From Paraglaciecola marina (lineage in GTDB: Bacteria; Pseudomonadota; Gammaproteobacteria; Enterobacterales; Alteromonadaceae): DNA of 64,000 nucleotides. A program made the translations under genes and the position numbers. The notes beneath the pieces were generated by a model that did not search any database, was not told the DNA's origin, and was given only the letters and a program-made list of their open reading frames with translations. The stretch covers positions 558,001 to 622,000 of the forward strand of contig NZ_SAIS01000001.1 of the NCBI RefSeq assembly GCF_004360155.1, written 5' to 3'. Each line of letters opens with the position of its first letter. The first letter of the stretch is position 1. This document shows, piece after piece, positions 33,271 through 42,584 of the stretch.

Positions 33271-34374
33271 GTGCATTTATTAGAAGTAGAGTGTTTAGGT
33301 AAACCCCTTAAGTTAGAGGGTTCGATGGCGGGTTGGCAACAGCTTTTTTGGGGTGAACAGTGCGTGTCGCAAATTGATACGAGTGCCGCTACAAGTAATA
33401 ATGACGACCTAGAGGGAACACCTTTTTCCCATCAATTTACATTACAAAGCGAGCAGGGTGATATCCAGGTTGAGTTGAGTGGTGTACTTAACTGGCAGCC
33501 TTTTAAGTTGCAATTTACCTTGGTGGTAAATGACCAGCAAATAGAAGAAGGAACCCTTACCGAAAAAGACATAGAGCAAAGGCAGGTTACCCAAGGTAAA
33601 AAACAGCCAATGAAGTTTAGCTTTATTGGGATGGCGAGCTTGGGGTTAAAGCTGCTAAAAAGTGCCAAGGTGATTAAGGTGTTATTCGCTGCTGGTAGCT
33701 TAGCGGCTTATAGTTGGTTGTTTTCTATTGAGTTTGCCATTGCCCTTATCCTTTGTTTGGTGTTTCACGAATACGGACATATCAAGGCAATGAAATACTT
33801 TGGCTTAAAAACCAAAGGCATTTACCTCATCCCTTTTGTGGGTGGCTTGGCCTTAAGCGACAGCAAAATAAATACCCGTTGGCAAGATATCGTGATTTCA
33901 ATCATGGGGCCGTTTTTTGGCCTGATATTGTCTATGGCATGTTTATTGGCATATTGGATCACCGATATAGAAATACTTGCGGGCTTAGCGGTATTTAACG
34001 CCTTACTCAATTTATTCAATATGTTGCCTGTATTGCCCCTAGACGGTGGCCATGTATTAAAAAGCATCGCGTTTTCGGTCAACTCATGGGTGGGCATTAT
34101 TGCCTGTATATTGGGCGCGGTATTAGGTGTGTTTGTTAGTTACTATTTTGGTTTGGCTTTACTAGGTTTTTTGCTCGCCATAGGTAGCCTAGAGATATTT
34201 TTTGAATATAAACGCAGGCATTTAAGTGAACTGTTGCCATTAAATCGTTATGCACAGTTTGTTTCTGTAGCTTGGTACGTGGTTACAATAGGTGGCCTAA
34301 GCGCGATTATTTGGTTAGTTGGGCAAACCGGTAATGACGCCTTGTCTTTACCTTTGAAAATATTGGGTAGTTAG
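33271..34374 (+). CDS. M50-family (site-2) membrane metalloprotease
   Basis: A 367-residue protein. Residues 1-110 are a soluble beta-rich domain; the rest is membrane-embedded. The zinc motif HEYGH is at 166-170 and the third ligand is in LPVLPLDGGHVLK (Asp258). This is the signature of site-2 intramembrane proteases such as SpoIVFB. These cut substrates inside the membrane, often anti-sigma factors. The start is GTG at 33271. The gene lies 237 bases after the Rho-like gene, so a link is not clear. The N-terminal soluble domain may be a regulatory or substrate-binding part. Confidence 0.88.
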   Translation: MHLLEVECLGKPLKLEGSMAGWQQLFWGEQCVSQIDTSAATSNNDDLEGTPFSHQFTLQSEQGDIQVELSGVLNWQPFKLQFTLVVNDQQIEEGTLTEKDIEQRQVTQGKKQPMKFSFIGMASLGLKLLKSAKVIKVLFAAGSLAAYSWLFSIEFAIALILCLVFHEYGHIKAMKYFGLKTKGIYLIPFVGGLALSDSKINTRWQDIVISIMGPFFGLILSMACLLAYWITDIEILAGLAVFNALLNLFNMLPVLPLDGGHVLKSIAFSVNSWVGIIACILGAVLGVFVSYYFGLALLGFLLAIGSLEIFFEYKRRHLSELLPLNRYAQFVSVAWYVVTIGGLSAIIWLVGQTGNDALSLPLKILGS

Positions 34375-34457
34375 GTTTATTAGCCTTAACTAGTCAGTTA
34401 AACGCTAATAATTTACCGGTTAGTTCTAAACCAAAATCTGGTTTTAAACGTATTACT

Positions 34458-34482
34458 AAAAGCAGCCTAGTGCTGCTTTTTT
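34458..34482 (+). terminator. Terminator after the M50 protease gene
   Basis: Arms AAAAGCAGC (34458-34466) and GCTGCTTTT (34472-34480) with a CTAGT loop, followed by TT. It lies before the photolyase-like start. Confidence 0.85.
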
Positions 34483-34526
34483 ATTTTCTAACGTTTAAAC
34501 ACCACACCGGATACCAAGATACAAGC

Positions 34527-36134
34527 ATGAGCACAGCCGCCCAAACACCAACAAACGTGGCCATTTGGTGGGTTAAAAGAGACCTTAGACTTTTCGATAA
34601 CGAAGCGTTAACTCAAGCCTTGGCCCATAGCAAGATTGTTATTCCGGTATTTTTACAAGAGCCATTACTACTAAACGGGCCAGACTGGGGAGCGTTTCAT
34701 GCCCATGCCTTACAAACTGGGGCTAATGCTCTAAGCCAAAACCTCAATCACTTTGGAAGTGGCCTGTTAGTCTTTAAGCTGTCGCCAATAGAAGCAGTGC
34801 AATATATTAACGCCGCCATCAGCGAGCTTGGTTTTGTAGTAAACCAAGTTTACTCCCATGAAGAAACGGGATTAACCCATACGTTTGAGCGTGATAAAGC
34901 CTTTAAGCTTTGGTGCGATAACAATCATATAAAATGGCATGAATACACCAACAATGGTGTGGTTCGTGGCCCTATGAACCGAGATTACTGGGACAAACAC
35001 TTTAAAGGCCACATATTCAAACCTCTACTTAAAATACCCAAAGACACCTTACTTGCTAGTTTCCCTGATGTGCTTAAACACGCTTTTTTCAAGCATTTAC
35101 ACCCCAACCACCCAGCCTTAAAACTTAACTCCTTTGCCGCCGAATACTCATCTGTAAGCGAAAGGTATGCTAGGTCTACACTCAAAGACTTTTTATGGGT
35201 ACGCGGTAAAAAATATCGGGGCGGAATAAGCAGTATGAACAAAGCCCCCAGCGCCTGTTCAAGGGTGTCGACTCAGCTAGCGTGGGGCGCGTTATCGCTA
35301 AGGGCCGTATTTCAAGAATGCGATATTAGGTTACAACATTTAATTGAAGCCCAGCGCGCTACACCAGAACTTAATCATAAACAATGGATATCGAGCTTAA
35401 GAAATTTCACCTCGCGGCTTTTTTGGCATGCTCACTTTGTACAAAAGCTAGAGAACGAAGTCGAAATGGAAGTGCAAGCGGTTAACCCAGCCTTCAGAAC
35501 CGGTTTGCCCTATACCACCAAACAAGATGACGAAACCGAGTACACCAAACGGCTTCAAGCATGGTTATATGGCGAAACTGGGTTTCCGGCCATTGACGCT
35601 GCTATGCGCTATTACCAAAAATATGGATGGTTGAATTTTAGATCCAGAGCCATGATCACCAGCTTTGCATGTAATGCCCTAAGGCTACCATGGCAAACAG
35701 TTATGTATGAGTTGTCTAAACTAATGGTTGACTACGTGCCCGGTATACATGTGTCGCAAATTCAAATGCAGGCGGGTATTACAGGCATTAATTCAATTAG
35801 AATATATTCCCCGCAAAAACAGCTAACCGATCATGACCCTCAATGCCACTTTGTGCGCAGCATGATACCCGAGCTACGCCCTCTGAAAACTGCACAAATC
35901 ATGGCTCTCAATCACGAAAACGTGGCACCTCAATATACAAAGCCAATAATTGATTTTAAGCAAGAGTCGAAAATAATGAAAGACGCTCTTTATGGAATAT
36001 CTAAATCTGTAAGGGGGAGAGAAAACGCCAAACAAGTATTTAAAAAACACGGTTCTCGTAAACGCACCGGTACCAAGAGCAAACCTAAGCAAAAAGCCGG
36101 CGAACCAAACACACCGCAGTTAAAATTGTTTTGA
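34527..36134 (+). CDS. Photolyase/cryptochrome-family FAD-binding protein, divergent
   Basis: 535 residues from the ATG at 34527; a frame opening at 34470 runs through the terminator. The N-terminal alpha/beta domain (VAIWWVKRDLRLFDNEAL) and the FAD domain (ETGFPAIDAAMRYYQKYGWL) match class I photolyases. The Trp equivalents of E. coli W306 (GWLNFRSR) and W359 (RLPWQTVMYEL) are present, but the NNNGGWQW block that holds W382 and Asn378 is replaced by HVSQIQMQ, so the proximal Trp of the photoreduction chain is missing. DNA repair ability is thus uncertain; it may be a cryptochrome-like light sensor. It has a basic C-terminal tail. It ends 12 bases from the convergent ankyrin gene. Confidence 0.82.
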   Translation: MSTAAQTPTNVAIWWVKRDLRLFDNEALTQALAHSKIVIPVFLQEPLLLNGPDWGAFHAHALQTGANALSQNLNHFGSGLLVFKLSPIEAVQYINAAISELGFVVNQVYSHEETGLTHTFERDKAFKLWCDNNHIKWHEYTNNGVVRGPMNRDYWDKHFKGHIFKPLLKIPKDTLLASFPDVLKHAFFKHLHPNHPALKLNSFAAEYSSVSERYARSTLKDFLWVRGKKYRGGISSMNKAPSACSRVSTQLAWGALSLRAVFQECDIRLQHLIEAQRATPELNHKQWISSLRNFTSRLFWHAHFVQKLENEVEMEVQAVNPAFRTGLPYTTKQDDETEYTKRLQAWLYGETGFPAIDAAMRYYQKYGWLNFRSRAMITSFACNALRLPWQTVMYELSKLMVDYVPGIHVSQIQMQAGITGINSIRIYSPQKQLTDHDPQCHFVRSMIPELRPLKTAQIMALNHENVAPQYTKPIIDFKQESKIMKDALYGISKSVRGRENAKQVFKKHGSRKRTGTKSKPKQKAGEPNTPQLKLF

Positions 36135-36146
36135 AGGGCTTACTCT

Positions 36147-37256
36147 TTACTCACCCAAGATTTCGATTATTTCTGTAAGTTTCTTTTTCTTGGCGATTTC
36201 TATTGGGGTGAGTCGTGGTGGCACATAGTCTTTGGTTTTGAAGTTTGCCTCGTAACGCCATTTCAGTTTTGAGGGCTCGCTAATGGTTGTGCGGTCAGCG
36301 CCCAGTGCTAGTAATTGCGATACCAGCTGTGGTTGATTAGCTTCAACGGCAGCATGGAGTAGTTGCTGGCCATTTCGGTCAAAGGCTGTAAGAGTTTGTT
36401 TGACTCTGTCTGCTGCCATTAATAAATTCAACTCACTGGCAAACCAATTCAAGTATTCGTAATTGGATGTGTACAGGGCAAGTTGTGGCGCGCTGGTGCC
36501 ATCTTTAGCCTTGGCGTGTAAATCAGCGCCAAGAGTAATAGCGGCTTTTACCGTGTCTAAATTATGGCTTTTTATGGCAAAAAACAGTGGACTATAACCT
36601 TGTTGGGTTTGCTGATTAATCTTGGCACCTTGGTTAACAAGGTATTTTAGGTTTTCGGTGTTACCGATATTAGCGGCAAACATTAAGGGGGTTTGTCCGT
36701 GCTTATTTTGGGCGCTGATGTTAGCACCTAGGTTAGCCATTGTTGCAAGGTCGATACTTGAGGCTGAGCCTGCGCACAATTGAAAGGCACTGGTGCCGTC
36801 CTCTATGGTTGAATTTGGATTAGCGCCTTTGTTTAACAGGGCGTTGATGATGGCAGAGTTGCCGTATCTGCACGCTTGGATGATGGGGGTAAAGCGATTG
36901 CTATTTGTAACCTCTACCGCTGCGCCTTTTTGTAATAGCAGTTCTACTAATTGTGGCTCTTGGGTTTCTACGGCCCAGGCTAGTAGGCTTGAGTTGTCTG
37001 GCAATAATCGATTGATATCTATCTGAGTGCTTAAGGTGTCTACCTTGGCGATATCTAAATTTAAGATGGCCTGTTTGGTATCAAGCAATAGCTGGTTATG
37101 TTCTTTATTGCTCAGTTTTGCCACAGTAATGCTTTGGTTTGATTCACTATTACAGCTCATTAGTTGGCTAAGCGCTAAGGTAATAACACACACTTTTAGC
37201 GTGGCATATAGAAGGCTGCTCTTGTTGTTTTTGTATGGCAATGGTTTGAATGTCAT
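36147..37256 (-). CDS. Ankyrin-repeat lipoprotein
   Basis: A 369-residue protein with a lipoprotein signal ending LSQLMSC (about residues 1-35). After it come about seven ankyrin repeats (for example SLLAWAVETQEPQLVELLLQ and TPIIQACRYGNSAIINALLN, each with the TPL-like start and GA-x turn). Ankyrin repeats bind proteins. It follows the DUF1552 gene by 10 bases on the same strand and is part of the DUF1592-DUF1552-ankyrin operon. It probably sits in the outer membrane or periplasm and may bind its partners there. Confidence 0.85.
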   Translation of the reverse strand: MTFKPLPYKNNKSSLLYATLKVCVITLALSQLMSCNSESNQSITVAKLSNKEHNQLLLDTKQAILNLDIAKVDTLSTQIDINRLLPDNSSLLAWAVETQEPQLVELLLQKGAAVEVTNSNRFTPIIQACRYGNSAIINALLNKGANPNSTIEDGTSAFQLCAGSASSIDLATMANLGANISAQNKHGQTPLMFAANIGNTENLKYLVNQGAKINQQTQQGYSPLFFAIKSHNLDTVKAAITLGADLHAKAKDGTSAPQLALYTSNYEYLNWFASELNLLMAADRVKQTLTAFDRNGQQLLHAAVEANQPQLVSQLLALGADRTTISEPSKLKWRYEANFKTKDYVPPRLTPIEIAKKKKLTEIIEILGE

Positions 37257-37266
37257 AGGTTAACTC

Positions 37267-38646
37267 TTAGGTTATTAGGCCGGCAAGGGGTTCGGAACTA
37301 TCACCAAAGCTTTGAGCCGGTACGCCCATTTGCTGTAAAACCGAAAGTAGTAGGTTGCACATAGGCGTATGTTTTTTGTTCGCTATGTGGCGGTTACCTT
37401 CTAATCCGCCTCCTGCAAGAATAATGGGTAAATCCATGTGGTCATGGTAGTTAGACTCTCCGATACAGGCACCGCGGATCACAAAGGTATTTTCGAGTAA
37501 ATTGGAATCGCCGTCGGGAATACTGGCCATTTTTTCAAGGTAATCAGCAAACAATTGCATGTGATAGGTATTTACCCTAACTAGCTTGTCTATGTTGTCG
37601 GGGATATTTGCGTGATGACTTAAAGCGTGGTGGCCGTCTGGGATACCAAGGTTATTGTAAGCATGATTACTTAGCTCTCGCCCTAACATAAAGGTACTCA
37701 CTCGGGTCATATCGGTTTGTAGCGCTAGCATTTGCAGGTCTAACATGATTTTGACATGTTCTTCGTAGTCACTAGGGATGTTTGCGGGCACGGTAAAACC
37801 TTCTAGATTCATTTCTATTGTGGTTTCTCGGGCTTTGGTGATGCGTCGCTCTACGTCACGGATAGATTCAAGATATTGCGCCATTTTGTGACGGTCATTC
37901 ATGCCAAGGTTTTGGTTTAAACGTTTAGCTTCTCCGTTTATAAAATCAAGAATACTACTTTTTTGTGCCAATCTTTTTTGACGGGTGGCTTCGTCAATTT
38001 GATTGCCATCTCCGAATAGGTGTTCAAACACGTCGCTTGGGGTAACCATTGCAGGTAAGGCTTGGGTTGGGCTGCGCCAAGAGATGGTATTGGTGTAGGT
38101 GCAGCTGTAGTTGATATCACAACTGCCTAGTAAGCTGGGTGGCTCTATGCCCAATTCAAGTGAGGCTAATTGGGTATCTTTAGCAAAATATTGTGCCGCG
38201 ACTTGATCAGCTGATATACCACAGTATATGTCTGCGCCTTCGGTGGCTTTAGCATGGGCACCCGTTAAAAACGCTGGGCAACTGCGCCCATGGCCAGCTG
38301 ATGGATCGCCAAAGGCACTGGCTTGATAATGCCCTAACCCTGACACTAGCGTGTATTTTTCTCGCATTTTTTCAAGGGGTTGTAGGATAGGCGTGGCTTG
38401 GTAGTTTTTACCCGCTGTGGTTGGTGTGTAACGCTGCATCCGCATACCGTTGGGTGAGTAAAATACCGTCATTCGCTTGGGGCGTTGTTCAAAGGATTTA
38501 GCCATAGCCGTTGGCAAGAGTGACTCCATTACTGGAAGGGCAACTGCGGCACCTAGGCCTTTTAACAACACGCGCCGAGATGGCCCACTGTGTTCGCTGC
38601 TATTGGTACTGCTACTAAAGTGCTTTAGCGATCTGTTGGTTTTCAT
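37267..38646 (-). CDS. DUF1552 protein with Tat signal
   Basis: 459 residues from the ATG at 38646; longer in-frame starts exist, but this one places a Tat signal (SRRVLLKGLGAAVALP) near the N-terminus. The Tat motif implies export of a folded protein, perhaps with a cofactor. The rest has the DUF1552 pattern: RMTVFYSPNGMRMQRYTPT, a Ser/His-rich LSHHANIP region, and an FVIRGACIGESNYHDHMDLP stretch with conserved His. The family is related to alkaline-phosphatase-like DUF1501 proteins and is usually encoded beside DUF1592 proteins. It overlaps the end of the DUF1592 gene by 32 bases, so the two are coupled. Confidence 0.82.
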   Translation of the reverse strand: MKTNRSLKHFSSSTNSSEHSGPSRRVLLKGLGAAVALPVMESLLPTAMAKSFEQRPKRMTVFYSPNGMRMQRYTPTTAGKNYQATPILQPLEKMREKYTLVSGLGHYQASAFGDPSAGHGRSCPAFLTGAHAKATEGADIYCGISADQVAAQYFAKDTQLASLELGIEPPSLLGSCDINYSCTYTNTISWRSPTQALPAMVTPSDVFEHLFGDGNQIDEATRQKRLAQKSSILDFINGEAKRLNQNLGMNDRHKMAQYLESIRDVERRITKARETTIEMNLEGFTVPANIPSDYEEHVKIMLDLQMLALQTDMTRVSTFMLGRELSNHAYNNLGIPDGHHALSHHANIPDNIDKLVRVNTYHMQLFADYLEKMASIPDGDSNLLENTFVIRGACIGESNYHDHMDLPIILAGGGLEGNRHIANKKHTPMCNLLLSVLQQMGVPAQSFGDSSEPLAGLIT

Positions 38647-41185
38647 TGTTAGCCTCTGGAGCTTTTTTATAGTTAAACGGAGTACTGCTAACAACCGCTT
38701 CGATAATAGAGTGGATTCGGTAATCTTTGGTGCTTGCTTGTGTGGCAATGTTTCTAATGATTGGCTGGTCGTAGGGTTCTAAGCCTCTGCCAAGTGCATA
38801 GGTGAGTAGTCGGTCGGTAAAGGCTTGGGTAAAACGTTCTCTGCGGTCCCACAACACAGACTGTAAGCCATCTAAGCCTTCAAACTTGCTGCCATCTGGC
38901 ATTTGTGCGGTAACATCAATCTCTTGGTCAGCGTAGCGTGTTCTAAAGGCACCAACCGCATCGTATTTTTCTAGGGCTAAGCCTAGGGGGTCCATACGTA
39001 CATGGCATGACGCACATACTGGGTCAGCCCTGTGTTTAGCAAGTTGCTCTCTTGCAGACAAGGCGATGCCATCATGCTCAGCGATTAATGCAGGTACGTC
39101 TGGCGGCGGGGGAGGAGGGCTGGCAGCGAGCAGGTTATCTAAGATCCATTTACCCCGTTTCACAGGAGAGGTGTGATTTGGGTTTGAGGTTAAGGTTAAA
39201 ATACTGGCATGTCCTAATAAACCACCGCGGTTAGGATAGTGATTGAGCGATACTTTTCTAAATGCTGTGCCTTTAACGCCAGTAATTCCGTAATGCTTGG
39301 CTAGCTGCTCATTTAGGTAGCTGTAGTCTGCATTTAAAAAATCAAAAATGGGCTGGTTGTCTTTTAATATACGGGTGAAAAACAATTCGGTTTCCCGCTG
39401 TACAGATTGCCTTAATGGCACATTAAATTGCGGAAATTCAAATACATCAGGAAAGTGGTGGGGCAGGTTACGTAAGTACAGCCATTGTCCTGCGAAATTA
39501 TCAGTAAGTGCCTGGGCTTTACTAGACTGCACCATGCGCTTGATTTGTTGGCTTAAAACCTCTGGCTCTCGCAGTGTCCCCTTTGCGGCTAAAATACTTA
39601 ATTCTTTATCGGGTAGGCTGCTCCATAAAAACAAAGCCAGTCGGCTAGCAAATTCATAGTCGTTGATCTTATAAACAGTGCCCGGTGTCGTATTGGTTGG
39701 AGTGGGTTCTTGAACATATAAAAAGCTGGGAGCAACGAGTAAGGCTTGTATTGTATTGGCTATGCTTGCTTTAAAGTTTAAGTCTGCTCTGGCTTGTTTA
39801 AAAACCTGAAGCAAAGGCTGAATATCTGCGTTTGTGGAGGGGCGGCGGTATGCTTGGGTGGCTAGGTTTTCAATAATGTTGGTTGCGCAGTCTAGCTCTT
39901 GTTCAGATATTGGCTCTGGGTTTGTAGTAACAGTGTTGGGGGTGCAGATAAATATCTTACGGGTGCTTGCTGTCTCGCTATTTTTACTGGTTTTATTGTT
40001 TGCTTGGTGTTTTAGGACTGTTTCGAGGGGGCCAATCACTTCTATTTCGAGTACATCTCGCAAAAAAGCAGCTTGAGAAAAGCGCGGGAACATATAATAA
40101 GAGGGCACCTTTTTAGAATACACAGGTGCGCCATCAAGGATAAAGTCTAGGTCGAGAAGGCTTGGGTCTCTGTCTGGCAGCACTACGTAACTTGTGCCTT
40201 CACGCACAGTTGGGACATGTTCGCTCAAAGCTAATCGTTTCCTAAAACTCAATCCTATAGTGTGATTACCGGCTACTAAATTGAGTTTGTAGCTATGACG
40301 GTGAATATCCATGCGGTCTACTTCATTGGTAGTATTGGCATTAATAAATCCTGCAATTTCATAAACACCTGTTATTGGGGCATAAAACTCAAAACTGCCT
40401 CCTCCACGGGAGTCCAACGGCAATTGATCGCTCATTCGCAGGTCAAATGAAGGGATACCGCTATTCTTTTTAGAGCCATCTTTGGGTACTAGATAATTTT
40501 GTTTACTAGGGGTTGTGCCTGCTAGGCCAGTGGCAAGCTTGCTGAGTTTACCGGCTACGGATAAATACCGTTCTAGTAGTGTGGTTGATACGCCTAATAC
40601 ATCAGCATTATTGTCAAAGCCATAGCCCGAGTTGTCACCGGGAAGAGATTGGCTAATATCAATATCTAGTGCCAGCAAATCTCTTACTGAATTAGCGTAT
40701 TCGCTGCGGTTTAAGCGGCGAATGGTGGCACGGCCAGGATTAGGATTAAGTTCACTGTAGTTATCTAAAGAAGTCTGTAGCCAAGTTAAAAATGAGGATT
40801 TTTGCTCAGGGGTAAGAGGCTCTTTGTCAGCTGGTGGCATGTCACCCATGGTTACAGATTTAAGCATGGCCTCCCATAGTCTTTGGTTGTTGCCAAGTGA
40901 TACATCGCTAACGTCAACATCTTCTACAGACCAGTTACCATCAAAAATATAGTCATTGTGGCAATTTTCGCAGCGGTCATTAATTAATTCGGCTGCTTGA
41001 TGCTTTAAAAAATCTAAATCTATTGTTTTTGAAAAAGAACTAGGGGTATATCCCAATAGGATCGAGCAAATCAACATAAACGAACCGGCACCTTTATTTA
41101 AGGTGAGGCTTTTTGGGAGCATATCAAAGGCCATTTGCACTCTCTTTGAGCAATTGCGGGTATTTAAAACACGACTAATGTACAA
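38615..41185 (-). CDS. DUF1592-type multi-domain c-haem protein (DUF1587/1592/1588/1585)
   Basis: An 856-residue protein, with translation from 41185 or a nearby later ATG. After a hydrophobic leader near residues 30-50 it has a cytochrome-type haem motif CENCH (early), a DUF1587-like block with TIRRLNRSEYANSVRDLL, the DUF1592 core (YEFASRLALFLWSSLPD), and the DUF1588/DUF1585 end with CASCHVRMDPLGLALEKYDA, a second CxxCH. This planctomycete-type architecture is exported and may transfer electrons. It is the first gene of a three-gene operon with DUF1552 and ankyrin proteins. The substrate and reaction are not known. Confidence 0.85.
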   Translation of the reverse strand: MYISRVLNTRNCSKRVQMAFDMLPKSLTLNKGAGSFMLICSILLGYTPSSFSKTIDLDFLKHQAAELINDRCENCHNDYIFDGNWSVEDVDVSDVSLGNNQRLWEAMLKSVTMGDMPPADKEPLTPEQKSSFLTWLQTSLDNYSELNPNPGRATIRRLNRSEYANSVRDLLALDIDISQSLPGDNSGYGFDNNADVLGVSTTLLERYLSVAGKLSKLATGLAGTTPSKQNYLVPKDGSKKNSGIPSFDLRMSDQLPLDSRGGGSFEFYAPITGVYEIAGFINANTTNEVDRMDIHRHSYKLNLVAGNHTIGLSFRKRLALSEHVPTVREGTSYVVLPDRDPSLLDLDFILDGAPVYSKKVPSYYMFPRFSQAAFLRDVLEIEVIGPLETVLKHQANNKTSKNSETASTRKIFICTPNTVTTNPEPISEQELDCATNIIENLATQAYRRPSTNADIQPLLQVFKQARADLNFKASIANTIQALLVAPSFLYVQEPTPTNTTPGTVYKINDYEFASRLALFLWSSLPDKELSILAAKGTLREPEVLSQQIKRMVQSSKAQALTDNFAGQWLYLRNLPHHFPDVFEFPQFNVPLRQSVQRETELFFTRILKDNQPIFDFLNADYSYLNEQLAKHYGITGVKGTAFRKVSLNHYPNRGGLLGHASILTLTSNPNHTSPVKRGKWILDNLLAASPPPPPPDVPALIAEHDGIALSAREQLAKHRADPVCASCHVRMDPLGLALEKYDAVGAFRTRYADQEIDVTAQMPDGSKFEGLDGLQSVLWDRRERFTQAFTDRLLTYALGRGLEPYDQPIIRNIATQASTKDYRIHSIIEAVVSSTPFNYKKAPEANNENQQIAKAL

Positions 41186-41442
41186 GTGCTGTAATTCAGC
41201 AACTACTGTGCCATAAGTAGTCTAAGTGGTCAGGAAAATAATTTACCGTAACTTATTGCTATAGTTGGCTTTTTATAGATTTGGAGTGATTACTTTTGGT
41301 GTGTCTTGCTTGTTTGACTTAGGTGAACGGGGCCTAGTAAATATGTTTTTGGATGCTTTACCTGACCTAGATCAATAGTGTCTTGGTTTGCTTACATATA
41401 ATTAACATAATGATTAAAGGTTACTTAAAAAGGAGTACCACT

Positions 41443-41694
41443 ATGCAAGTAGATAAACATACATTACTTAAAGATTTTCCAGACCATCACCATACTATTC
41501 GTCACCTTAAAATGAATGATGCCCATTTTGCTAAGCTGTTTGATGAGTACCATGAACTTGAAAATGAAGTACACCACATTGAGAAAAACGATGAAGCAGT
41601 ATCTGATGATTATTTAGATGCAGCTAAAAGCCGTCGAGTGCATTTGAAAGATGTACTGTTTAAATATGTACAAAGGGCAGAAAGCGAACTCTAG
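41443..41694 (+). CDS. YdcH-family (DUF465) small protein
   Basis: An 83-residue protein from the ATG at 41443, with an ideal AAGGAG eight bases upstream. It is rich in His and acidic residues (FPDHHHTIRHLKMNDAHFAK) and ends with a helix LKDVLFKYVQRAESEL, the YdcH/DUF465 pattern of two antiparallel helices. The function of this small cytoplasmic family is unknown. It is monocistronic, with a strong terminator after it. Confidence 0.88.
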   Translation: MQVDKHTLLKDFPDHHHTIRHLKMNDAHFAKLFDEYHELENEVHHIEKNDEAVSDDYLDAAKSRRVHLKDVLFKYVQRAESEL

Positions 41695-41718
41695 CCGTTA
41701 CAAATAACTATTGTTATG

Positions 41719-41750
41719 AAGGCTTAAACTTTTGATAGAGTTTAAGCCTT
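41719..41750 (+). terminator. Terminator after ydcH
   Basis: A 12-base perfect stem, AAGGCTTAAACT (41719-41730) and AGTTTAAGCCTT (41739-41750), with loop TTTGATAG, followed by A/T-rich sequence. It is 24 bases past the ydcH stop. Confidence 0.8.
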
Positions 41751-41948
41751 ATTATATTTAGGTTAACCGACAGATATTAAATATCTCTCCTTACTTATCT
41801 TTAAAAATTATTTTGTAAGCAATTGCATTGTTCAGTAAAGGTTCATTATTGAGCTGATAATATAAAGTAACTTGATGTTTAGTTTAAGTCGGTTAACGTA
41901 TTGGTTTATCAATGTTTTGAAACTTATCTGCGCTAGTTTGGAGAATGT

Positions 41949-42434
41949 ATGAATATGTTAAAGGTTACTTTCGTTTTGGTCGGGGTATTAATTTTAACGT
42001 CATGCTCAAGCTTGGGTGTAGATTTGCCGAGCCATGATGAATTATTACGGATAGAAACAGAACAAGATGGCAGAGCTTGTGTTCGCCAGCGCAGTATACG
42101 AGGGTATGGCTCGTTGGATGATGACGTGATTAGCATTAGTAGTAGTGGTAAAAAACGTTATTATTTAGCCACGACTTTTATGAACTGTAATTCTTTATTG
42201 ACTAGTTTTAAGGCTGGTTTTAAAGGGGATTTTTTTGAAGTGTGTGGTGGTCGTAATGATAAGATTATTACTTCTGATGAAGCTTGCCCCATAAAAAGTA
42301 TTTTTGAATTTGAAAACCGAGAGGCCGCATTTGCTGCTTACGAAAAAGTTGAAAAAACTCGTGATGATCTAAGAGCTGATGCTAAGAAAGAGCAAGAAGA
42401 AAAAGAAAATGCGCTAAAAATTTCCGCAGATTAA
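41949..42434 (+). CDS. DUF6491-like lipoprotein
   Basis: A 161-residue protein with a lipoprotein signal MNMLKVTFVLVGVLILTSC. The mature part has four spaced cysteines (RACVRQRSI, FMNCNSL, FEVCGGR, EACPIKS) in the DUF6491 pattern, with YYLATTF near the middle and a C-terminal charged helix. Family function is unknown; it is a putative periplasmic or outer-membrane lipoprotein. It stands between ydcH and the MFS gene with gaps of about 250 and 150 bases. Confidence 0.72.
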   Translation: MNMLKVTFVLVGVLILTSCSSLGVDLPSHDELLRIETEQDGRACVRQRSIRGYGSLDDDVISISSSGKKRYYLATTFMNCNSLLTSFKAGFKGDFFEVCGGRNDKIITSDEACPIKSIFEFENREAAFAAYEKVEKTRDDLRADAKKEQEEKENALKISAD

Positions 42435-42584
42435 CTTTTAATCTTTTGGGGATTGGGGTTGTCTAACAGCCCCCTAATGTTTTTACTTTATTTCGATTTA
42501 TTCTGACCTACCTTAAATAAAACTATTATTCTTCTATACAATCGTAATTGCTTCACTATGATCTCTTTCTCATATTACATATAA

